A stretch of DNA of 14,108 bases from the NCBI GenBank assembly GCA_014904985.1, contig MU129400.1:4259-18366 (forward strand), written 5' to 3'. The DNA comes from Hydnum rufescens UP504 (lineage: Eukaryota > Basidiomycota > Agaricomycetes > Cantharellales > Hydnaceae). The notes beneath the pieces are model-generated. The model made no database searches. It saw only the letters and a program-made list of their open reading frames with translations, and was not told the origin of the DNA. A program made the position numbers and the translations under genes. Below, piece after piece: positions 1 to 8,440 of this stretch; the first letter of the stretch is position 1; every line of letters starts with the position of its first letter.

Positions 1-1557
1 TATAGATATCTTCCAATTTGATGTGTGGTCACTGACAGGTAGTGGATTGTTTGGTGACATTGATACATAGGATGTAAGTGTGGCTCTCCACCTTAATGCA
101 CCATCCATGGCTGACACATCACTGGATAACATTGGCAACCAAGAATGTGGGCTCCCTTATGATTTTGTCTGATTGTTGGTTGATCCATTTTTGGTGACAT
201 TAACCATCACATAGCTGGTGGGCAGCTTCTTGTACAATTTCATGCAGGATCACAGGCTGATACATCTATGGGTCAATGGGTGGTATTCACAATGTAGGAG
301 GTGAGTCTATCCCCCAATCATTAGGTGCTAGTTGATACAGTGTTTTCAATATCATCAACAATGTAGGATGTGAGTCTGGGTGCTCCCAGTTTGATGTGTG
401 GGTGCTGTCTGATATATCATTGGGTGGGGTTGATGAAATAGGAAGTAAGTCAATATCACCCACCATCCATGGGTGGATGTGGGACTGATACATTCATTGG
501 TGGCACTGACAACATAGAATGTAAGTCTGAGTTCCTTAGTATTCAATCAATGCTGGTTGGCTGATATAGATTTGGTGGCATTGACAATGTAGGCTGTAAG
601 TCTGGTTCTCTTCCAATGTAACACACAAATGTGGAGTGATATTTCTTTGTCTCATCTGGACAATGTAGGAAGTAAGCCTGAATCTCCTACAATTTAATGC
701 ATGGTCACTCTCTGATACATTGTTTGGTCTCATTCACAATGCAGCATGTAAGTTGGGATCTCCTTTAATTCAATGTGGGGTCACTGCATATATTCTTTGG
801 TGACATTAATAATGGAGAATGTAAGTTCTAATTGATACCTCCTTGATGCACAATCACTGGCTCATCTCTGGATGACTGTGACAACCTAGGCAGTAAGCCT
901 GGCTCCCTTTGAATTTAGTGGGTGGTGCTGGCTGATCCCATCAATGGTATCAACATTGTAGCTGGTGGGCTCAGGACCTCACAATTTGATGCGGGATTGC
1001 AGGCTGATTCATCATTTGGTGGCATTGACAATTTAGGAAGTGAGTTGCATTGCCCACCATTTGATATATGGGTTTTGGCTAATACATTCATTGCCTGGTA
1101 TTGAAAATGTAGAATGTATGTTGAGGTCTCTGGCAATTGAATGTATGCTCAGTGACTGACACAATCTTGGTGGCATGGACAATGTAAGGTGGTGAGTTTG
1201 TGCCTCTGACCACTCATGGGGTGGTACTTGGTTAAGGTATCTTGGGCAACATTTTAGTATGTAAGTCCAGATATCATATTGATTGAGGCATGGTTTCTGC
1301 CTGATTCATCTTTTGCATTGGCAACAAAGAGGGTAGGTCTGGAGGGTTCAATTCCATATACCACTGCTGGCTGATTTCTCTTGTGGGTGGTTTTGACAAC
1401 ATAGAAGGTAAGCTGGGATCTGTTAGAATTTGATGCAAGAGGCCTGATTCATGGATTGGTTGGTCACCTGAACACTATAGGATGTAAGTCCATATCACAT
1501 ACCCTCAGAAGAATGGTTAACTGTTGATACATCTTTGGGTTGACATTAACAATGTAG
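1..1557 (+). repeat. Diverged left flank of intron-like tandem array (about 21 units)
   Basis: About 21 tandem units of 69-83 bp run in from beyond the left edge; the window opens inside one. Unit-to-unit identity is low in the middle, but a core is recognisable each time: a CTGAT/CTAAT/CTGAC-like motif, a GGTGGCATTGACAA-like stretch, an AG (TAG, CAG, AAG or GAG), three bases, then GTAAGT, GTGAGT, GTAAGC, GTGGGC or similar. The interval from each GT to the next AG is 66-80 bp. The spacing AG-3-GT is exact in every unit although total unit length varies, so the junction is the conserved part rather than the period. Triplets here are more varied in the third base (GAT, AAT, CTG, GAG, GAA, GCT, CAT, GCA, GTG, TAT, AGG, AAG) than in the core. 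Confidence 0.9.
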
Positions 1558-4500
1558 GAAGTAAGTGCAGGTGTCTTAGAATTCAATGCATTGTGCCTTG
1601 CTGATTCATCTTTTTGGTGGCATTCACAACATAGGGTGTAAGTCTGGATGTCTTAGAATTTAATGCATTGTCCCCTGCTGATTCATCTTTTGGTGGCACT
1701 CACAACATAGCCTGTAAGTCTGGATGTCTTAGAGTTCAATGCACTGTCCCTTGCTGATTCATCTTTGGGTGGTATTCACAACATAGGGTGTAAGTCTGGA
1801 TGTCATAGAATTCAATGCATTGTCCCTTGCTGATTCATGTTTTGGTGGCATTCACAACATAGCTTGTAAGTCTGGATGTCATAGAATTCAATGTGTTGTC
1901 CCTTGCTGATTCATCATTTGGTGGCATTCACAACATAGGTTGTAAGTCTGGATGTCTGGGAATTCAATGCATTGTCCCTTGCTGATTCATGTTTTGGTGG
2001 CATTCACAACATAGCTTGTATGTCAGGATGTCATAGAATTCAATGCATTGTCCCTTTCTGAGACATCTTTTGGTGGCATTCACAACATAGCATGTAAGTC
2101 TGGATGTCATAGAATTCAATGCATTGTCCCTTGCTAATTCATGTTTTGGTGGTATTCACAACATAGGGTGTAAGTTGGGATGTCATAGAATTCAATGCAT
2201 TGTCCCTGTCTGACTCATCTTTTGGTGGCATTCAAAACATAGCATGTAATTCAGGATGCCATACAATTCAATGCATTTTCCCTTGCTGATTCATGTTTTG
2301 GTGGCATTCACAACATAGCATGTAAGTCTGGATGTCTTAGAATTCAATGCATTGTCCCTTGCTGATTCATCTTTTGGTGGCATTCACAACATAGATTGTA
2401 AGTCTGGATGTCTTAGAATTCAATGCATTGTCCCTTGTTGATTCATCTTTTGGTGCCATTCACAACACAGGCTGTATGTCTGGATGTCTTAGAATTCAAT
2501 GCATTGTCCCTGCCTGATTCATCTTTTGGTGGCATTCACAACATAGGGTGTAAGTCTGAATGTCTTAGAATTCAATGCATTGTCCCTTGCTGATTCATGT
2601 TTTGGTGGCATTCACAACATAGCTTGTAAGTCTGGATGTCATAGAATTCAATGCATTGTCCCCTGCTGATTCATCTTTTGGTGGCATTCACAACATAGCT
2701 GGTAAGTCTGGATGTCATAGAATTCAATGCATTATCCCTTGCTGATTCATAGTTTGGTGGCATACAACATAGAATGTAAGTCTGGATGTCATAGAATTCA
2801 ATGCATTGTCCCTTGCTGATTCATGTTTTGGTGGCATTCACAACATAGCATGTAAGTCTGGATGTCATAGAATTCAATGCATTGTCCCTTGCTGATTCAT
2901 CTTTTGATGGCATTTGCAACATAGGTTGTAAGTCTGGATGTCACAGAACTCAATGCATTGTCCCTTTCTGATTCATGTTTTGGTGGCATTTGCAACATAG
3001 CGTGTAAGTCTGGATATCTGTGAATTCAATGCATTGTCCCTTGCTGATTCATGTTTTGGTGGCATTCACAACATAGACTGTAAGTCTGGATGTCATAGAA
3101 TTCAATGCATTGTCCCTTGCTGATTCATGTTTTGGTGGCATTCACAACATAGCGTGTAAGTCTGGATGTCATAGAATTCAATGCATTGTCCCTTGCTGAT
3201 TCATGTTTTGGTGGCATTCACAATGCAGCATGTAAGTCTGGATGTCATAGAATTCAATGCATTGTCCCTTGCTGATTCATGTTTTGGTGGCATTCACAAT
3301 ATAGGATGTAAGTCTGGATGTCATTGAATTCAATGCATTGTCCCTTGCTGATTCATGTTTTGGTGGCATTCACAACATAGGATGCAAGTCTGGATGTCAT
3401 AGAATTCAATGCATTGTCCCTTGCTGATTCACGTTTTGGTGGCATTCACAATGCAGCATGTAAGTCAGGATGTCATAGAATTCAATGCATTGTCCCTTGC
3501 TGATTCACGTTTTGGTGGCATTCACAACATAGCATGTAAGTCAGGATGTCTTAGAATTCAATGCATTGTCCCTTGCTGATTCATGTTTTGGTGGCATTCA
3601 CAACATAGGATGCAAGTCTGGGTGTCGTAGAATTCAATGCATTGTCCCTTGCTGATTCATGTTTTGGTGGCATTCACAACATAGACTGTAAGTCTGGATG
3701 TCACAGAATTCAATGCATTGTCCCTTTCTGATTCATGTTTTGGTGGCATTCACAACATAGCATGTAAGTCTGGATGTCATAGAATTCAATGCATTGTCCC
3801 TTTCTGATTCATCTTTTGGGCACATTCACAACATAGATTGTAAGTCTGGATGTTATAGAATTCAATGCATTGTCCCTTTCTGAGACATCTTTTGGGTGCA
3901 TGCATGACATAGGTTGTAAGTCTGGATGTCATAGAATTCAATGCATTGTCCCTTGCTGATTCATTTTTTGGTGGCATTCACAACATAGTTTGTAAGTCTG
4001 GATGTCATAGAATTCAATGCATTGTCCCTTTCTGATTCATCTTTTGGTGGCATTCACAATATAGGATGTAAGTCTGGATGTCATTGAATTCAATGCATTG
4101 TCCCTTGCTGATTCATCTTTGGTGGCATTCACAACATAGGATGTAAGTCTGGATGTCATAGAATTCCATGCATTCTCCCTTGCTGATTCATGTTTTGGTG
4201 GCATTCACAACATAGCATGTAAGTCTGGATGTCATAGAATTCAATGCATTGTCCCTTGCTGATTCATCTTTTGGTGCCATTCACAACCTAGGTTGTAAGT
4301 CTGGATGTCATAGAATTCAATGCATTGTCCCTTTCTGAGACATCTTTTGGTGCCATTCACAACATAGCGTGTAAGTCTGGATGTCATAGAATTCAATGCA
4401 TTGTCCCTTGCTGATTCATGTTTTGGTGGCATTCACAACATAGGCTGTAAGTCTGGATGTCATAGAATTCAATGCATTGTCCCTTGCTGATTCATGTTTT

Positions 4501-5941
4501 GGTGGCATTCACAACATAGGATGCAAGTCTGGATGTCATAGAATTTAATGCATTGTCCTTTGCTGATTCATCATTTGGTGCCATTCACATCATAGGTTGT
4601 ATGTCTGGATATCATAGAATTCAATGCATTGTCCCTTGCTGATTCATGTTTTGGTGGCATTCACAACATAGGCTGTAAGTCTGGATGTCATAGGATTCAA
4701 TGCATTGTCCCTTGCTCATTCATTTTGTGGTGCCATTTACAACATAGGGTGTAAGTCTGGATGTCTTAGAATTCAATGCATTGTCCCTTGCTGATTCATC
4801 TTTTGGTGGCATTCACAACAAAGCATGTAAGTCTGGATGTCTTAGAATTCAATGCCTTGTCCTTTGCTAATTCATATTTTGGTGCCATTCACAATGTAGG
4901 TTGTGAGTCTGGATGTCTTAGAATTCAATGCCTTGTCCCTTTCTGATTCATATTTTGATGTCATTCACCACATAGGTTGTAAATCAGGATGTCATAGAAT
5001 TCAATGCATTGTCCCTTGCTGATTCATGTTTTGGTATCATTCACACCATAGGTTGTAAGTCAGGATGTCATAGAATTCAATGCATTGTCCCTTGCTGATT
5101 CATGTTTTGGTGGCATTCACAACATAGCACGTAAGTCAGGATGTCATAGAATTCAATGCATTGTCCCTTGCTGATTCATGTTTTGGTGGCATTCACAACA
5201 TAGAATGTAAGTCTGGATGTCATAGAATTCAATGCATTGTCCCTTGCTGATTCATTTTTTGATGCCATTCACAATATAGACTGTAAGTTGAAATTTCCTA
5301 GAATTTTGATCCACCATCTTCCCTGATCCATCTTTTGATGGCATTGACAATGTAGGAAGTAAGTCCTGACATCTTGGAACTTAATGTATCATGCCTTGCT
5401 CATTCCTCTTGTGGTGGCATTGACAATCCAGTCTGTGAGTCCAGATGTCTTAGACTTCAATACATCATTGCTTGCTCATGTCCTTCTTGGTGGTTTTGTC
5501 CCCATAGATGGTTAGTGCACACCTCCCACCATTTTATTATTGCTCTCTCCCAGATCTCCTTCTTGGCATCTACTACCCCATAGGATGTAAGTCCACATCT
5601 CCTACCCCTCATTGTATGGTCCCTGGCTCATACACATTTTTCTGGCATTTGTAATGTAGCTTGTGAGTCCCTAGATCTGTACAATGGAATGATATTCTAT
5701 TTCCCAATTGTCCTCTTCACATTTGTATTTTCCACAGGATGATGTAAGTTCATCTACTGTGCCAAAGCCAAATGAATCTGTACAATTGCAATCTATTCAA
5801 TGCTTGCCTTAATTCTGTCTGGTAAATATTGTCATTGTACACTTCAAACCTTACCCCTATCTCATGTAGGTCTCATTAGGTGCTCAACCCTGCAGGGGAT
5901 CAAGGCCAGTGTGCCCCTCCTCAAAGTGTTGGTCAGTTTAG
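71..5941 (+). CDS. Candidate microexon gene: ~76 one-codon exons between ~70-nt introns (5' end outside window)
   Basis: Hypothesis: each unit is an intron and the three bases between AG and GT are an exon. Exon starts: 71,144,215,298,367,442,518,593,669,745,818,890,962,1037,1113,1189,1258,1330,1405,1481,1558, then every 76 bp (2 bp less at 2773, 1 bp less at 4140) from 1635 to 5280, then 5356,5432,5508,5584,5660 and the 6-nt exon 5738. Each intron (66-80 nt, 73 in the core) has GT (GC at 3384, 3612, 4523), a CTGAT-like branch point about 29 nt before AG, and AG. The joined triplets have no stop in phase 0; phase 1 meets TGA whenever a GAN triplet follows NNT; phase 2 meets TGA at 2699/2773. 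Product unknown, no homology recognised, start not in window. Alternatives: a non-coding satellite with splice-like signals, or a recursively spliced large intron. Needs RNA evidence. Confidence 0.45.
1558..5282 (+). repeat. Homogeneous 76-bp tandem array (about 49 units)
   Basis: Forty-nine junctions at 1635-5282 recur every 76 bp, with only single-base length changes and one 2-bp deletion near 2764. Each unit contains GTAAGTCTGGATGTCATAG, then GAATTC, the 10-bp palindrome CAATGCATTG, TCCCTTGCTGATTCAT, TTTTGGTGGCATTCACAA and CATAG. EcoRI and NsiI-type sites therefore recur in nearly every unit. Differences between units are few (CATAG or CTTAG, TTGC or TTTC, CATGTTTT or CATCTTTT) except at the three bases between CATAG and GTAAGT, which differ between almost all neighbours. 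There are no long unique spacers, so this is not a CRISPR array. Homogeneity implies recent unequal exchange or gene conversion. Minus-strand frames in this stretch (for example 3786-3977, 4241-4432) are by-products of periodicity. Confidence 0.97.
5283..5743 (+). repeat. Diverged right flank of the array (6 units)
   Basis: After 5283 the 76-bp sequence decays quickly while the junctions at 5356, 5432, 5508, 5584, 5660 and 5738 stay in register (76-78 bp apart). The triplets are GAA, TCT, ATG, GAT, CTT and finally a doubled GATGAT. 3' sites are TAG or CAG; 5' sites are GTAAGT, GTGAGT or GTTAGT. The CATAG-GAT-GTAAGT core at 5581-5592 is intact although the preceding 60 bases share little with the core unit. 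This is the same behaviour as the left flank and suggests that the central units were amplified out of an older series. Confidence 0.85.
5744..5869 (+). other. Candidate last intron of the microexon gene
   Basis: After the six-base GATGAT a full GTAAGT opens at 5744. The next good 3' site is CATGTAG ending at 5869, preceded by pyrimidine-rich TTACCCCTATCTC. The segment is 126 nt, longer than the 66-80 nt of the array introns, and no longer resembles the repeat. Plausible but chosen by eye: other AG dinucleotides downstream (5878, 5894) could serve. Confidence 0.35.
5870..5941 (+). CDS. Candidate terminal exon of the microexon gene
   Basis: If the array is read in phase 0 and the intron 5744-5869 is removed, the frame continues for 23 codons from 5870 and stops at TAG 5939-5941. 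The peptide has three cysteines and several prolines and serines; no domain is recognisable. An open stretch of 23 codons has roughly a one-in-three chance of arising randomly, so this is a weak call that depends entirely on the splicing model. A longer gene with further exons to the right cannot be excluded. Confidence 0.22.
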   Translation, partial: VSLGAQPCRGSRPVCPSSKCWSV

Positions 5942-7007
5942 GTTTTCATTAACTTCCCAGCTTCAGGAAATCTAAGCATTCATTCCAGCGTCACCTGTCT
6001 ATCCCATTGAAGCCCAACATTCAATATCTGGTGTTTCTTTGTTGTCAGTGTTGAGATTGATTCTAAGTGCACAGGAGATTGCTTATCTTGGCTTGTTAAA
6101 CTAGTGGTCATTATTTGGATTCGAGGTGGGAGGGGTGCAGATCCATCTAATTCACACGATACAGAGCATACTGCTAGCTCTATCCAGGCTCAACTCACAG
6201 ATGGTGGAGATTTGCAAGGACATGGTGTATCCAATATTGCAAGCAGACTTGCAGGGATCATTGATGAATGTACAGCATTATAGGCATCATGTGCATGCAT
6301 GTATCAAAGTGATGTCCTCCCATGACATTGGGATCAATCCTTATCTCTGCCAGGCTTTTTCCCTCAAGTGGAGATCAGAAGCTGGAGGAATTGGTGATGG
6401 ACTGTAACAACATTGCATGTAATATGTCAAAGTTGAAGTATTGGAGATAGACATGAAGCCACACTGGGTGCTATGACAAATCTGTGGGATCTAAGCAACA
6501 GTGCAATTTACCCACCCACTTGGTTTAAATGTTGGGAGCTTACTCTATATTGAGGTGGAGGCAGCAACCTGATTAAATGAATGGGAATATTTTGGTGATA
6601 GTATGGCTGAGCACATTTGTTAAATGAAGGCACCAGGGTAATTATCTATAAGGAATTACCACTCTCTGTGTCAGCACAGCACTGCCATTGAGGCCACAAG
6701 CAAAACTAGATGTGAGATTAATATGTCAGCAGAATGGGTCTGCAGTGGATTCTGATCAGTATTCCAGGCTGGTCAGACAGTCTTAGGGGCCTTAAAAGGT
6801 ATGTCATTTTGATATCTGTATAGTGCCTGATAGGCTTGTATTATGTTTGATATCAAAAAGTGATCAAAAGAGTATTTGATAGCAGAAGAGTTAAGTTTTT
6901 GAGCTCAATTTGAGATCCACTTTGGAACTTGTAAAATTCTGCAATGTTTACTGTAGTGCAGACAAGACATTTTATTATGCAGAGCATTTACATGGTTAAA
7001 GGAAGTA
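5942..7007. other. Unassigned stretch, no recognised gene
   Basis: AT-rich sequence without repeats of the array type. The + strand has a 94-codon open frame from GTG 6126 to TAA 6405-6407 (no ATG at its start). The same frame continues with stops at 6420, 6474, 6492, 6570, 6621, 6639 and 6753. All could be C-to-T versions of CAA/CGA codons, but that number of stops is also what random DNA would give. The peptide resembles nothing I know. It could be a degraded gene or chance. Confidence 0.3.
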
Positions 7008-7400
7008 TCATTCTGAATCCAAATTTAGTTGTACAATTGCTTGGTCCACTGTGGCTATTAAACCAGCTTCCTCTGGCTCACCACCCTCTGAGTCATCATC
7101 TGAACTTGCATCAAAATCATTGAGATTCCTTCTACTTGGAGAATTATGGTCTAGGCATGGTGGGGTTGTAGTGGCAACTAAATATTCTTGTTCCAATTGC
7201 ACTTGGACACTAGACTGAACACCATAATGTTGATGTAGTGCCAAAGGCATTTGAAGCAAGTCCCAACTTGGAGCACCAGGAGCAATGGGCACTTGGACTA
7301 TGTCCTTTGTCCAAGCTGTCATCCAGTCATACAGTTGGTGTGCCTGCAGAAGCCCAAAATATGAGACATCTTCATCCTTGGATCCCATGAAGAGGTCCAT
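7008..7400 (-). pseudogene. KDZ-transposase-like C-terminal fragment (paralogue of the copy at 9201-11859)
   Basis: The minus frame that ends with the stop codon at 7008-7010 resembles the C-terminal exon of the KDZ transposase at 9201-9547. Both have F-x-LL-x-x-H-x-L-x-D at the start, an AW about seven residues later, a proline-rich middle, and an acidic tail with ASSDDD followed by E/G-rich residues. The two copies are clearly diverged, so this is a separate element rather than a recent duplicate. The homology fades upstream of about 7400, where the sequence becomes the copia LTR; the nominal start at 7487 is probably not real. No transposase core is attached on this side. Family assignment rests on similarity to the neighbouring copy, not on a catalytic motif in this piece. 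Confidence 0.6.
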
Positions 7401-7429
7401 TTTGTGGATATGGAAAAAACTACTCCAAA

Positions 7430-7762
7430 GAATGATGATGAGGGCAGGAGAGTTCAGAGGAGAGACTAGCAGAGTGAGGATGGGCAAGAGAATACTCTGT
7501 CTTGATATTGGAATGACTGGCCAATTTATGGCCTACAAACATAGGAGAGAATTACATCTGGTACAAGAGAATCAGGAAGTACATGAAGAACAAAAATAAT
7601 GGAGATAAGATGATGCCACAGAGGGCAAGCACAGGATGCCCATTGAGGTCTCAGGAGATACATTCCAAATACTGTAGGTGCACTTGATTTGGCCTGTATT
7701 GCCAAATAGGGGGTTGCCCATCTATAACCATTAACTCCACCCACCCAATCCGAATTCCAACA
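7430..7762 (-). mobile_element. Copia-type 3' LTR (outer end estimated)
   Basis: On the minus strand the sequence TGTTGGAATTCGGATTGGG begins at 7762, directly after a polypurine tract and the pol stop codon. This is the expected start of a Ty1/copia LTR. The far end is not defined: the coordinate 7430 is an estimate set by where KDZ-like similarity starts. No second copy of this LTR start was seen in the window, so the element is 5'-incomplete and no target-site duplication can be checked. Confidence 0.65.
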
Positions 7763-7771
7763 CTCCCCCTC
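7763..7771 (-). promoter_or_regulatory. Polypurine tract of the copia relic
   Basis: Minus strand reads GAGGGGGAG immediately before the TGTTGG of the LTR. It overlaps the TGA stop of pol (7770-7772). The order stop, purine run, LTR is the normal plus-strand priming arrangement of LTR retrotransposons. Confidence 0.75.
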
Positions 7772-8440
7772 AAGCATGACCTAATCCAAGTCCAACTGCA
7801 TGAAAATCTGATTTCATCAGCCCAAGGGCTTTCATGAGAATGTCAGCCATCATTTCGTCTGTGGGGCAGTAAATAAGATTGAAAGCCCCATCCTTAATTG
7901 TCTCGCAGATAAAATGAAACTGTATGTTGATATGTTTTGTCTGAGCCTGGTAGTTGCCACCCATTGCAAGTCTTATAGCCAATTGGTTGTCGCAAAAGAG
8001 AGTTGTTGGCTCACCAAGCGGGAGTTGAAATAACTCATTAATTATCCACCAGAGCCATATACCTTAGCTGCATGTGTTGTGGCAACATACTCCACCTCTG
8101 CCATCAATAGCATAACTAGCTCTTGCTTTCTTGAGCTCCATGAGATGGCACCACCATTAATTAAAATTGTGTATCCAGAGATCACATGCTGGTGGCTCTG
8201 TGTGGCTCCATCAGCATCCATGAAGCCTAGTAAATTGTGATGTTCAGTACCATACATTAGATTGAAGTTTTTTGTGCCTGCCAGATATTGGATGACTCAT
8301 TTTGTGGCCTCCCAATGCACTGATCCCAGGTTGTCAAGGAATTGTGATAAGGTTGATACCAGGCTGGTCAACCACATTGACTACCCATGTTAGGTACCAA
8401 ATCTGTGCCATGAATTGGTACCTAAGTAGGTCCTACAATA
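7770..8440 (-). pseudogene. Copia (Ty1) Pol, C-terminal RNase H part, degenerate
   Basis: The minus strand encodes the end of a Ty1/copia polyprotein. A stretch near 8290-8360 reads VSTLSQFLDN then VHWEATK, a stop, and VIQYLAGTK, the linker after reverse transcriptase. Next comes RNase H: GFMDADGA with the first catalytic Asp, SGYTI, GGAISWSSRKQ, AEVEYVA with the catalytic Glu, then FCDNQLAIRLA, QTKHINIQFHFI and CPTDEMMADIL at 7790-8030. Defects: TGA at 8297-8299 where CGA fits, and a frameshift near 8065-8072 (the frame to the right stops at 8042, while the true continuation opens as IWLWWIINELF). Upstream of about 8440 the copia similarity is lost. A dead, 5'-truncated element. Confidence 0.88.

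Noticed and set aside
922..1104. + strand 61-codon frame
   Set aside because: Crosses two predicted junctions without relation to them; length is unremarkable.
3786..4432. Minus-strand frames of 63 codons in the array (and similar ones at 287-1136)
   Set aside because: 76 is not a multiple of three, so frames cycle through three units and end. They are by-products of periodicity, and the splice signals are on the + strand.
5374..5583. + strand 70-codon frame
   Set aside because: Spans three AG-N3-GT junctions of the right flank; best seen as read-through of intron-like sequence.
1..5743. CRISPR array
   Set aside because: Units abut directly and differ in only about three bases; there are no spacers of useful length, and the setting is fungal.
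1..5743. Plain centromeric or subtelomeric satellite with no further content
   Set aside because: Possible for the core, but it does not explain why the AG-three-GT spacing is conserved in the highly diverged flanking units while the rest decays. Kept as the main alternative.
6126..6407. A real 94-codon gene
   Set aside because: Starts at GTG, no domain, no splice support; listed only as part of an unassigned stretch.
7285..7599. + strand 104-codon frame
   Set aside because: Antisense to the KDZ tail and the copia LTR.
7526..7777. Minus-strand 83-codon frame
   Set aside because: Lies almost wholly in the copia LTR and out of the pol frame.
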